DNA from: DAOUAE01 sp034433795
Lineage (GTDB): Bacteria > Chloroflexota > UBA6077 > FW602-bin22 > DAOUAE01
Assembly (NCBI GenBank): GCA_034433795.1
Contig: DAOUAE010000002.1
Coordinates: forward strand, 161,587 to 225,586
Length of the DNA: 64,000 bases
Direction: 5' to 3'
This document shows positions 34,404 through 41,530 of the stretch, in pieces. A program made the position numbers and the translations under genes. The number at the start of each line of letters is the position of its first letter. The first letter of the stretch is position 1. The notes under the pieces are model-generated. The model worked only from the letters and a program-made list of their open reading frames with translations. It had not been told where the DNA came from and ran no database searches.

Positions 34404-35223
34404 CGCCGGCCGCGATGCGGCCGACCGGCCGGTCACCGCCCCCGGCAATCCCCAGACCGGTCCCTTCTTCGTCGAGGGGGCCGAGCCCGGTGACGTTCTG
34501 GCGGTCCATTTCGACCGCATCTGGCCCAACCGCCGGCTCGGACGAAGCCGGGCCGTCCTGGCCCCCCATGTCGTCGACCCGGCCTTCGTCCCCTCGCTGC
34601 CCCGCGAGCAGCCGCTCATCGAATGGGACCTGGACCTGGAGAACGGCCTGGCCAGACCCTGTCCGCCGCTGCCGGGTCTGGAGACCCTGACCGTTCCCCT
34701 CCGGCCGCTGCTGGGCTGTTTTGGCGTGGCTCCGCCGCGCGGGCAGGCCCTCTCGACCGCGGTGGCCTCGACCCACGGCGGCAACATGGACTACCGGGGC
34801 TTCACCGCCGGGGTCACAGTCTACTTCCCGGTCTTCGTCTCTGGCGCCCTCTTTCACCTGGGCGACGGCCACGCCGCCCAGGGCGATGGCGAGATCGTCG
34901 GCACCGGTATCGAGGTCTCGATGACGGTGCAGTTCACCGTCCGGGTCATCAAGGGCTGGTCCATCGCCTGGCCCCGCGCCGAGGACGCCGACGCCCTCAT
35001 GACCATCGGCAACGACCGGCCGCTCGACGCCGCTCTCCAGCACGCCACCACCGAGATGGTCCGCTGGCTCCAGGAGGACTACGATCTGCCGCCCACCACC
35101 GCCCAGACTCTCCTCGGCCAGTGCGTCGAGTACGCCGTCGGCAACGTCTACAACCCCACCTACACGGTGGTCTGCCGGCTGGCCAAGCGCTGGCTGCCCG
35201 CCGGCCGACGAGGAGGTGGTTGA
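34294..35223 (+). CDS. Acetamidase/formamidase family amidohydrolase
   Basis: 309 residues from GTG 34294, 6 bp after GAGGAGG. FmdA/AmdA family motifs: TGPFFVEGAEPGDVLAVHFD, PLLGCFGVAPPRGQALS, the metal-site segment STHGGNMDYRGFTAGVTVYF and FHLGDGHAAQGDGEIVGTGI (His, Asp and Glu ligands). It hydrolyses small amides to ammonia and the acid. The Gfo/Idh oxidoreductase starts on its stop, so they are co-transcribed. True substrate not predictable. Confidence 0.92.
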   Translation: MAVHHFQPTHYHVTLGPHPPVLRIGDGDSVITVTVDNAGRDAADRPVTAPGNPQTGPFFVEGAEPGDVLAVHFDRIWPNRRLGRSRAVLAPHVVDPAFVPSLPREQPLIEWDLDLENGLARPCPPLPGLETLTVPLRPLLGCFGVAPPRGQALSTAVASTHGGNMDYRGFTAGVTVYFPVFVSGALFHLGDGHAAQGDGEIVGTGIEVSMTVQFTVRVIKGWSIAWPRAEDADALMTIGNDRPLDAALQHATTEMVRWLQEDYDLPPTTAQTLLGQCVEYAVGNVYNPTYTVVCRLAKRWLPAGRRGGG

Positions 35224-36236
35224 TGGCCACCATGCGCATCGGGATCATCGGGGCCGGGACCATCGCCCGCGACCACCTGCGGGCCCTGCTGGCCCTGGAG
35301 GGGGTGGAGATCGTCGGGGTCGTCGACCCGGTCCAGGAGCGGGCGATGGCCCTGGCGCAGCTGGCCGGAGCCCCGGCCCTCGCCGAGGAGAGCGCCCTCT
35401 ACGACCGGCGGCCCCAGGCCGTCTGGCTCTGCACGCCCCCCGACCTGCACCCCGATCAGACCGTCCGGGCCGCCGAGGCCGGCTGCCACGTCTTCTGCGA
35501 GAAGCCTATCGCCCTGGACCTGGCCGGGGCCGATCGGATGATCGCCGCCTGCCGACGGGCCGGCGTGCACCTGATGGTGGGGCAGGTCATCCGCTACTAT
35601 CCGGAGACGCTAGCGCTGAAGCGCCTGGTGGAGGAGGGCGCGCTCGGCCAGCCGCTCGTCGTCTTCGGCCGGCGGCTGCTGGCGGCCCGGCCGGAGACTT
35701 TCCCCGCCTGGCGACTGGATCCGCGCCGGTCGGGCGGCTTCGCCGTCGAATCCGAGGTCCACGAGGTGGACACCATCCGCTGGCTGGGCGGCGAGGTTGT
35801 CCGGGTCGTCGGGCAGGTGGGCTACGGCTGGGCGGAACATCCCGACTTCGACACGGTCGTCCACGGCCTTTTCACCCTGGCCAGCGGCGCCGCCGGCCTG
35901 CTGGAGGCCAGCCTGCAGAGCGGGCTGCGCCGGTGGGAGTGGGGCGTCATCGGCCACCGGGCCACCGCCTACTCCCCGCGCCGGGGCGAGGTGCGGCTCA
36001 TCCGACTCGCCGACCAGCATGAAGAGGTGATCCCGGTCGAACCGGTGGTCGATCCGGCCACCGGGGTCAACCGCAGCATGCAGGCCGAAAACCGGGAGTT
36101 CCTGGAGGCCATTCGGGCCGACCGCCCGCCGGCCATCCCCGGCGAGGAGGGCCGGGCCGACCTGGCCGTGGTCCTGGCTCTCCTCCAGTCGGCCCGCGAG
36201 GGCCGCCCGGTCAGCCTCGCCCCCGCCGGGGGGTGA
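35223..36236 (+). CDS. Gfo/Idh/MocA family NAD(P)-dependent oxidoreductase
   Basis: 337 residues from ATG 35223 on the formamidase stop (ATG 35232 also possible). Rossmann start RIGIIGAGTIARDHLRAL, VVDPVQERAM, and the family active-site HVFCEKPIALDLAGADRM with conserved Lys of EKP. C-terminal substrate domain: RRSGGFAVESEVHEVDTIRW. Acts on a sugar-like or hydroxylated substrate with NAD(P). The 3' end overlaps the convergent Nudix gene by 26 bp. Confidence 0.92.
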   Translation: MATMRIGIIGAGTIARDHLRALLALEGVEIVGVVDPVQERAMALAQLAGAPALAEESALYDRRPQAVWLCTPPDLHPDQTVRAAEAGCHVFCEKPIALDLAGADRMIAACRRAGVHLMVGQVIRYYPETLALKRLVEEGALGQPLVVFGRRLLAARPETFPAWRLDPRRSGGFAVESEVHEVDTIRWLGGEVVRVVGQVGYGWAEHPDFDTVVHGLFTLASGAAGLLEASLQSGLRRWEWGVIGHRATAYSPRRGEVRLIRLADQHEEVIPVEPVVDPATGVNRSMQAENREFLEAIRADRPPAIPGEEGRADLAVVLALLQSAREGRPVSLAPAGG

Positions 36237-36768
36237 GACCGGTCTGCTCGCAGCCCCAGACGATCCGCTCCAGCGCCCCGTCCGGCCGGTAGCAGGCGAC
36301 GCCGAGCCACACCGGCTCGGCTCCCGCGGGGTCGCGGGCCTGGTCGGCGACGAGCAGCGGCAGTACGGCCCGCGTGTTCTCGATGATATCCAGCCGGTCG
36401 AACTCGGCCGGCGCCACCCAGACCAGCCGGCCCTCCGGCCCGGCTGGCGGCGGGGGAGCGCGCAGCGTCCCGGTGAAATAGAGGAGCACGGTCAGCGGCG
36501 CTCCCGGCCGGGCCTGCAGGAGCGCCCGGCGGAGCGTCAGGTCCGGCACCGCCTCCGGCGCCAGGCCGCTCTCTTCCAGGACCTCGCGCCGGGCGGCCGC
36601 CCGCAGGTCGCCGAGCTCGTCCGGCTCAACCCGCCCCCCTAGACCGGTCCAGCGCCCTGGCGCGAAGCGCTTTGTCGCCGCCCGCTCGAGGAGCAGGTAC
36701 CGCGCGCCATCGCTCAGCAGGACCACCGTGTAGACGGCCAGGGCGTTCGGTCGCCCGCTTTCCGCCAT
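36211..36768 (-). CDS. Nudix hydrolase
   Basis: 185 residues from ATG 36768, preceded by GGAGAGAGG. The Nudix box begins GLGGRVEPDE and continues ARREVLEESGL at about residues 42-66, with all catalytic Glu residues. Before it, LLLERAATKRFAPGRWTG matches the MutT/8-oxo-dGTPase-like lead-in. It cleaves nucleoside diphosphate derivatives; substrate unknown. The C-terminal 35 residues are an extra tail. Own promoter divergent from the SPFH gene. Confidence 0.9.
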   Translation of the reverse strand: MAESGRPNALAVYTVVLLSDGARYLLLERAATKRFAPGRWTGLGGRVEPDELGDLRAAARREVLEESGLAPEAVPDLTLRRALLQARPGAPLTVLLYFTGTLRAPPPPAGPEGRLVWVAPAEFDRLDIIENTRAVLPLLVADQARDPAGAEPVWLGVACYRPDGALERIVWGCEQTGLTPRRGRG

Positions 36769-36791
36769 CGCCTCTCTCCGATCGGTCGCCC

Positions 36792-36821
36792 AGTATAGCC
36801 CGGCCGACCACGGACCCGCAA
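36792..36821 (-). promoter_or_regulatory. Promoter of the Nudix gene, TTGCGG-18-TATACT
   Basis: Minus-strand -10 TATACT at 36792-36797, -35-like TTGCGG at 36816-36821, 18-bp spacer, 24 bp before the ATG. Confidence 0.5.
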
Positions 36822-36837
36822 GTCCCGCCGGGGCGCC

Positions 36838-36866
36838 TTGACCCTCCGCCGCTCGCCCGCTATACT
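36838..36866 (+). promoter_or_regulatory. Promoter of the SPFH gene, TTGACC-17-TATACT
   Basis: -35 TTGACC at 36838-36843, 17-bp spacer, -10 TATACT at 36861-36866, 26 bp before ATG 36893 and its GGGAGGAGG ribosome-binding site. Confidence 0.75.
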
Positions 36867-36892
36867 GCAGGCACAACCGGTGGGAGGAGGCC

Positions 36893-37798
36893 ATGGTGGC
36901 GCTGACCACGCTCATTGCGCTGGGCCTGATCGCTTTCTTCGGGCTGGTGGTGGTGACCGGCAGCATCAAGATCGTGCCGGAGTACCAGCGGCTGGTGGTC
37001 TTCCGGCTGGGACGGTGCATCGGCCAGCGCGGCCCGGGGCTGGTGTTGCTCATCCCCTTCGTCGACCGGGCCCAGTCGGTCGACCTGCGGGAGATCTTCA
37101 TCGAGGTGCCCCACCAGACCTGCATCACCAAAGACAACGCCCCGGTGACCATCGATTTCCTCATCTACATGCGGGTGGTGGACCCCGTCCTGAGCATCGT
37201 CCAGGTGGTCAACTTCGCCGGAGCGGCCCAGGGCATCGCCACCACCACCCTGCGGGCGGTCATCGGCGAGATCCTGCTCGACGATGTCCTGGCCAAGCGC
37301 GAGCAGATCAACCAGGTCCTGCGGAGCAAGCTGGACGAGGTCACCGAGCGCTGGGGGGTGAAGGTCACCAGCGTCGAGATCCGCGAGATCGCTCCGCCGC
37401 GCGAGATTCAGGAGGCGATGAGCCGCCAGATGAGCGCCGAACGCAACCGCCGGGCGATGGTCACCGAGGCCGACGGCAAACGCGAGGCGGCCATCAAGGT
37501 GGCCGAAGGCGAAAAGCAGTCGGCCATCCTGCGGGCCGAGGGCGAGCGGCAGGCAGCCATCCTGCGGGCCGAGGGCTACGCCCTGGCGCTGGAGGCGATC
37601 TACCGGGTGGCCCAGACGCTCGACAGCAAGACGCTGAGCCTGCAGTACCTGGAGGCCCTCAAGACCCTGGGAGCCGGCCAGGCGACCAAGATCCTGGTGC
37701 CGGTCGAACTGACCGCGCTCCTGCGGCCCTTTATGGACCATCTGGCCCGGGCCGACAGCGCCCCGGCGACCAGCGGCGGACCGCTCACGCCCGCCTAG
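36893..37798 (+). CDS. SPFH/band 7 (stomatin-like) membrane protein
   Basis: 301 residues. One N-terminal TM (IALGLIAFFGLVVVTGSIKI) and the stomatin core: VPEYQRLVVFRLGRCIGQRG, RAQSVDLREIFIEVPHQTCI, KDNAPVTIDFLIYMRVVDP, RAVIGEILLDDVLAKREQIN, SVEIREIAPPREIQEAMSRQ. A helical repeat region (KVAEGEKQSAILRAEGERQA) forms the coiled coil. Such proteins scaffold membrane microdomains and proteases. The usual NfeD partner is absent. Its stop shares CTAG with larC. Confidence 0.92.
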   Translation: MVALTTLIALGLIAFFGLVVVTGSIKIVPEYQRLVVFRLGRCIGQRGPGLVLLIPFVDRAQSVDLREIFIEVPHQTCITKDNAPVTIDFLIYMRVVDPVLSIVQVVNFAGAAQGIATTTLRAVIGEILLDDVLAKREQINQVLRSKLDEVTERWGVKVTSVEIREIAPPREIQEAMSRQMSAERNRRAMVTEADGKREAAIKVAEGEKQSAILRAEGERQAAILRAEGYALALEAIYRVAQTLDSKTLSLQYLEALKTLGAGQATKILVPVELTALLRPFMDHLARADSAPATSGGPLTPA

Positions 37799-38973
37799 GG
37801 GGTCACGAGCCCGGCCGCCCGGGCCGCCGCCACGACGGCGGCGTAGACCTCAGCCAGCGGCCGGTCGTGGGCCCGGGCCAGACGAAGACAGTCTTCGTAC
37901 TCGGGGCTGGCCTGGCGCTGGCCGAAGAGATCGCGCACCTTGACCCGCACCGGTCCCCACGGGGTCTCGACCGTGGCCGTCCAGCGCTGGGCCCGGTAGC
38001 GCTCGGCCGTGAAGACCCGCACCCCCAGGGTCGTCGTCTGGGCGATGAGAACCGCGGCCAGATGGGCCGCCAGCGGCGGCGGAGCGATCACGCTGACCTT
38101 GGTCGCCGGCCGGTTCTTCTTCATCTGGATCGGGGTGAAAAAGACGTCGAGCGCCCCCTCGGCCAGGAGCCGCTCCATCGCCGCCCCCAGCATCTCCGGG
38201 GTGGCATCGTCGATGTTGGTCTCCAGGACCGCCAGCCGCTCACAGTCCAGCCCCGGGTCGAGCGGCTCTCCCAGCCAGAGGCGCAGGCAGTTGGGCCAGG
38301 GAAGCGTCTTCTGGCCGAAGCCGTAGCCCACCGCCCGGAGCCGCAGGGCCGGCTGGGCGAAGGTCGCCAGGGCCCCCAGCAGAGCAGCGCCGGTTGGCGT
38401 GACCAGTTCGGTGCGGGCCGCGCTGGGCAGAAGCGGCGCCCCAACCCGCCGGCAGATCTCCAGCACGGCCGGCGCCGGCACCGGCAGAAGCCCGTGGGCG
38501 GTCTGGACCTGCCCACCGCCCGCCGGCAGCGGCGAGGCGTAGACCGCGCGGACCCCCAGGAGATCCAGCCCCAGGCAGACGCCGATGATGTCCACCATGC
38601 TGTCGACCGCGCCCACCTCGTGGAAATGCACCCGCTCGGGGGTGGTGCCGTGGACCGTCGCCTCGGCCTCGGCCAGCAACCGAAAGACCCGCTGGACCTT
38701 CTCCTTGACCGGCTCGGCCAGGGCGCTCTGCTCGACCAGCGCCAGGATGTCCGCCAGGTGCCGCTCCGGCGAGGCCGGCTCTGCGACCACCACCCGGACG
38801 CTGGTCCCGGTCAGCCCGTGCTGGCTGACCCGCTGGACCTCGAGTGTATAGCCGCCAAGGGGAACCCGCCGCAGCTCCTGGCGCAGGCGGTCCGGGTCGA
38901 GGCCGGCGTCGAGAAGGCCGGCTAGGAGCATATCCCCGCTGACCCCGGAGAAGCAGTCAACGTAGGCGATCAC
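37795..38973 (-). CDS. larC: LarC, nickel insertion enzyme of the nickel-pincer cofactor
   Basis: 392 residues in one frame, so the frameshift known in Lactobacillus LarC1/C2 is not needed here. Seen: MIAYVDCFSGVSGDMLLAGL, VHFHEVGAVDSMVDIIG, AHGLLPVPAPAVLEI, RTELVTPTGAALLGAL, ETNIDDATPEMLG and MKKNRPATKVSVIA. LarC puts Ni into the pyridinium-dithio mononucleotide in a CTP-dependent reaction. ATG 38973 overlaps the larB stop by 4 bp. LarE (sulfur insertion) is not in the window. Confidence 0.94.
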   Translation of the reverse strand: MIAYVDCFSGVSGDMLLAGLLDAGLDPDRLRQELRRVPLGGYTLEVQRVSQHGLTGTSVRVVVAEPASPERHLADILALVEQSALAEPVKEKVQRVFRLLAEAEATVHGTTPERVHFHEVGAVDSMVDIIGVCLGLDLLGVRAVYASPLPAGGGQVQTAHGLLPVPAPAVLEICRRVGAPLLPSAARTELVTPTGAALLGALATFAQPALRLRAVGYGFGQKTLPWPNCLRLWLGEPLDPGLDCERLAVLETNIDDATPEMLGAAMERLLAEGALDVFFTPIQMKKNRPATKVSVIAPPPLAAHLAAVLIAQTTTLGVRVFTAERYRAQRWTATVETPWGPVRVKVRDLFGQRQASPEYEDCLRLARAHDRPLAEVYAAVVAAARAAGLVTP

Positions 38974-39773
38974 CGGGCGTCACCGTCCGGGATGACGTCG
39001 CGCTCCCGGGCGGCCTGGCGGGCCCGGGCGACGCGATTGGCGATGAGCGCGGCGGTGGCGCCGGCCCCGATGCCGTTGTCGATGTTCACCACCACCAGCC
39101 CCGGCGCACAGGTCTGGAGCATGCTGAGCAGCGCCGCCACCCCCTGGCCGCCCAGACCGTAGCCGTTGGCGGTCGGCAGTCCGATGACCGGGACGTCCAC
39201 CAGCCCGGCCACCACCGAGGGCAAGGCCCCATCCATCCCGGCCGCCACGATGATGACATCCACTCCGGCGGTCAGAAGGTCGTGTAGCGGCTTGAAGAGC
39301 CGGTGGAGCCCGGCCACCCCGACGTCGTAGACCGCGGTCACCCGACAGCCCATCTCCTGGGCGATCACCTTCGCCTCGGTGGCCGCCGGCAGGTCGGTGG
39401 TGCCGGCGGTGATCAGGCCCACGTGCCCCCCACTCTGAGGCGGTCGGGTGCCCGGCTGGCGGACCACCAGCAGCCGGGCGACCGAATGGTCTTCAAAGAC
39501 CGCGCCGGGCAGAGCCGCGCGGAGCGCCGCCACCTGCTCCGGGCTGATCCGGCTGAGAATGGCCCGCTGGCGGCGCTCCAGGAACAGGCGGGTGAGCTGC
39601 AGCAGTTCGGGGAACGGCTTCCCGGCCGCCAGGATCACCTCGGGGACACCCTTGCGCTGCTCCCGGTCCAGATCGGGCTGGATGGCCAGGCCGGGATGGC
39701 CATCCAGCGCTGGAGGGGCCGGCTGGTTCAGCTGCCGGAAGACCTCGGACAGGTGGTCGAGCGGTCCAGACAC
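38970..39773 (-). CDS. larB: LarB, pyridinium-3,5-biscarboxylic acid mononucleotide synthase
   Basis: 267 residues. First step of the nickel-pincer cofactor, carboxylating and hydrolysing NaAD. PurE-like C-domain: HVGLITAGTTDLPAATEA, TAVYDVGVAGLHRLF, IIVAAGMDGALPSVVAGLVD, GLPTANGYGLGGQGVAALLS and NIDNGIGAGATAA. N-terminal region FPELLQLTRLFLERRQRAIL and ISPEQVAAL is typical. Co-transcribed with larC. The only LarA-like protein in the window lies at 46.3 kb on the other side of the mobile island. Confidence 0.94.
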   Translation of the reverse strand: MSGPLDHLSEVFRQLNQPAPPALDGHPGLAIQPDLDREQRKGVPEVILAAGKPFPELLQLTRLFLERRQRAILSRISPEQVAALRAALPGAVFEDHSVARLLVVRQPGTRPPQSGGHVGLITAGTTDLPAATEAKVIAQEMGCRVTAVYDVGVAGLHRLFKPLHDLLTAGVDVIIVAAGMDGALPSVVAGLVDVPVIGLPTANGYGLGGQGVAALLSMLQTCAPGLVVVNIDNGIGAGATAALIANRVARARQAARERDVIPDGDAR

Positions 39774-39808
39774 GCCTTCTCCTCGCGAGAACTCCTGAGT
39801 CCCGCTAA

Positions 39809-39837
39809 GTCATACCACAGCCCCCGAGCCCGCGCAA
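39809..39837 (-). promoter_or_regulatory. Possible larBC promoter, TTGCGC-17-TATGAC
   Basis: Minus strand -35-like TTGCGC (39832-39837) and -10-like TATGAC (39809-39814), 17-bp spacer, 36 bp before ATG 39773. Both boxes are imperfect. Confidence 0.4.
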
Positions 39838-39846
39838 GGACAGCCG

Positions 39847-39876
39847 TTGACGCTCGCGCGTCCGGTTGACTACCAT
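39847..39876 (+). promoter_or_regulatory. Promoter-like TTGACG-18-TACCAT in front of the mobile island
   Basis: -35 TTGACG at 39847-39852 and -10-like TACCAT at 39871-39876, 18-bp spacer. It points into the mobile island and, beyond it, to the Mut7-C/ABC-ASCH genes. It may be the original host promoter now separated from its genes by the insertions. Confidence 0.4.
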
Positions 39877-39896
39877 AACCTGTTGGGCGCAGAGGA

Positions 39897-39916
39897 CTGT
39901 CGCCTTCAGACGACAG
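39897..39916. repeat. 6-bp stem-loop just left of the ISAs1 target duplication
   Basis: CTGTCG (39897-39902) and CGACAG (39911-39916) with an 8-nt loop, ending at the first base of the target duplication. It could be a host leader hairpin or the left-end hairpin of the IS605 element if ISAs1 inserted inside that element. Confidence 0.4.
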
Positions 39917-39924
39917 AGGAGTAC
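39916..39924. repeat. Left copy of ISAs1 target-site duplication
   Basis: GAGGAGTAC directly before the left terminal repeat. It matches 8 of 9 bases of the copy at 41069-41077 (GAGGAATAC). ISAs1-family elements make 8-10 bp duplications. Confidence 0.7.
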
Positions 39925-41068
39925 CAGGGTCTTTTCACTGTGATGCATGCGTGGTAGGCTTGGGGTAGGGAGACGGCAGCTCTGGTTCGGCGTCTCTTCA
40001 CGGCCTTTGCGCCGGTGCCCGACCCGCGCTGTCCCCGGGCCGCCGCCATCCCCTGGCGACCGCCGCCAGGCGCGGTGGTGCCCGACGTCTCTCGGCCCTC
40101 TGGCCGTGGGGGCGACTGCCGGCGCCAGCGGTGGTCAAGGCGCTGGGGGTTCCACGGGAGCAGACCCCGTCCGGGGCGACGCTGCCCCGGGTCTTCCGCC
40201 GGCGGGACGCGCGTGCGTGCGCAGCCGTGCGGCGGACGTGGGCGCCGGCGCATCTCGGCGCTGGGGCGGAGGCCATCGCCCGCGCCGGCACGGGGCGGCG
40301 GGGCCTCCCCGGCGACGAGCGACCGGGCGTGCGGCTCGTCGCCGTCTCTGCGCCGCAGGCCGGCCGGGTGCGGGCGCAAGCAGGGTGAGGGGGAAGCCCA
40401 CATGCGGCGGAGCGTCGCACCGGCTGTCCTGGCCGCTCGGCCGCTCGCCGAGCGCGTGGTGACGGGTGATGCCCTCGCCGCCCAGCGGGCATTCTGCCCA
40501 CCGATCCCTGCGGCGGATGGAGAGTAGCTCGTGAGCGGTACGCGCAACCAGCCAACGCTCTCCGGGGATAGCGCCCGGCTGTGTGCCGAGCCGCCGCCGG
40601 GGGAGCGGTTTCGGTCTGCCGCACAGCGCGGTCGCCACGGAGACCGGCAGGAGGGGCGACGGCTCTGGGCCGCGACGGCCCTCGCCGGCTATCTGGACTG
40701 GCCGGGGGTCAGCCAGGTGCGGAAGGTCGAGCGGCAGGGGTAGCAACGGCGGGAGGTGCGGTACGCCGTGACAAGTCTTGGACCGGAGGTGGGGGCGGCC
40801 CGCTTGCGGGGGTTGGTGCGGGGCCATTGAAAATCGGCGGCATTGGGTGCGGGCTGTGACGCTCGGCGAGGACGGCTGCCGGGTGCGGACGGGGTCGGCG
40901 CCCGAGGGGCTGGCGGCCCTGCGGAACGTGGTGCTGGCGCGGCTGCAGCGGTGTGGCGTCCAGTCCAAAATGTAGCGGCGGCACTGCGGCAGCATGGCTG
41001 GCAGCCGCAGGCTGCCCTGCGCTTCCTCGGCCTCGCCTCAGTCGCCACGACAGCATGAAAAGACCGTG
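39925..41068 (+). mobile_element. Degenerate ISAs1-family insertion sequence, 1144 bp
   Basis: Left end CAGGGTCTTTTCA at 39925-39937 and right end TGAAAAGACCGTG at 41056-41068 are inverted repeats matching 12 of 13 bases. They enclose a transposase remnant in the expected orientation and are flanked by a 9-bp direct repeat with one mismatch. The element is thus complete in its ends but its transposase is dead. Terminal bases CAGGG and the ATGCATGCGTGG following inside are typical of ISAs1. Confidence 0.85.
39980..41057 (+). pseudogene. ISAs1-family transposase, multiply frameshifted
   Basis: Fragments of the ISAs1 transposase appear in order in all three plus frames: PDPRCPRAAAIPW from 40018, VKALGVPREQTPSGATLPRV from 40134, RPLAERVVTGDALAAQRAF near 40437, then an in-frame TAG at 40525, TRNQPTLSGD, RRLWAATALAGYLDWPGVSQ near 40660, another TAG at 40741, REVRYAVTSLGPEVGAARL, a frameshift near 40830, NRRHWVRAVTLGEDGCRVRT, and a final shift near 40970 before NVAAALRQHGWQPQAALRF. 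At least two stops and several frameshifts make it non-functional. Confidence 0.88.
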
Positions 41069-41077
41069 GAGGAATAC
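41069..41077. repeat. Right copy of ISAs1 target-site duplication
   Basis: GAGGAATAC directly after the right terminal repeat, 8 of 9 identical to 39916-39924. The AT-richer IS605 left end follows within a few bases. Confidence 0.7.
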
Positions 41078-41088
41078 GCCATTGTATT

Positions 41089-41100
41089 GCCTTCGAAGGC
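41089..41100. repeat. Candidate left-end hairpin of the IS605 element
   Basis: Perfect 12-bp palindrome GCCTTCGAAGGC, 31 bp before the tnpA ATG, in the position of the subterminal hairpin that TnpA recognises as single-stranded DNA. It shares CGAAGGC with the right-end candidate at 42693-42712. Confidence 0.5.
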
Positions 41101-41131
41101 TTTCTATGTTATAGACACCAGTGATACGACA

Positions 41132-41527
41132 ATGATCCCTGAGACGCTTGGCGAGCGCTGGTCAGCTCACTCTGGCGGTGTCTGTGCGATCCACTTTGTT
41201 TGGTATTCCAAATACCGTTGTTCTGTCCCACAAGGGGCAATTGCGACACGCCTTGAGCGATTGCTGCGGAAATGCGCAACTATGCCTGGCGGAGAATCCT
41301 TGGAATTGGCGATTCAACCTGACCACTTCCACCTTCTCGTGCCGATGCAGACACTTGACCTGTCGCCAGCCCGATCGCCTTTTGCTTGCAGCGCTATACC
41401 GGCAGAAACCCCTGAATTGCGGCGGCGACCACCAACACTGTGGAGCCGTTCCTATTTTATCGGAACAGTCGGGCACATGAGCGAGGAAACTGTCGAAAGA
41501 TACGTCGCTTCCCAGAGAGGTCGTTAA
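41132..41527 (+). CDS. tnpA: TnpA, IS200/IS605 Y1 (HUH) transposase
   Basis: 131 residues from ATG 41132. Seen: IHFVWYSKYRCSVPQ, the HUH motif in IQPDHFHLLVPM, and PELRRRPPTLWSRSYFIGTV followed by VERYVASQ, where Tyr is the nucleophile. It cuts and rejoins single-stranded DNA at the element ends. The stretch SPARSPFACSAIPAETPE, where relatives have the helix with a conserved K-G...SR pattern, is atypical; a compensated frameshift or recombination may have changed it, so activity is uncertain. tnpB begins 3 bp after the stop. Confidence 0.82.
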   Translation: MIPETLGERWSAHSGGVCAIHFVWYSKYRCSVPQGAIATRLERLLRKCATMPGGESLELAIQPDHFHLLVPMQTLDLSPARSPFACSAIPAETPELRRRPPTLWSRSYFIGTVGHMSEETVERYVASQRGR

Positions 41528-41530
41528 GTC

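Noticed and set aside
37795..38973. Programmed frameshift in larC as in Lactobacillus
   Set aside because: The gene is one continuous 392-residue frame containing both N- and C-terminal LarC motifs.
39906..40995. Minus-strand open frames of 200-290 codons across the ISAs1 region
   Set aside because: Arg/Pro-rich translations without motifs; the plus strand carries ordered ISAs1 transposase fragments.
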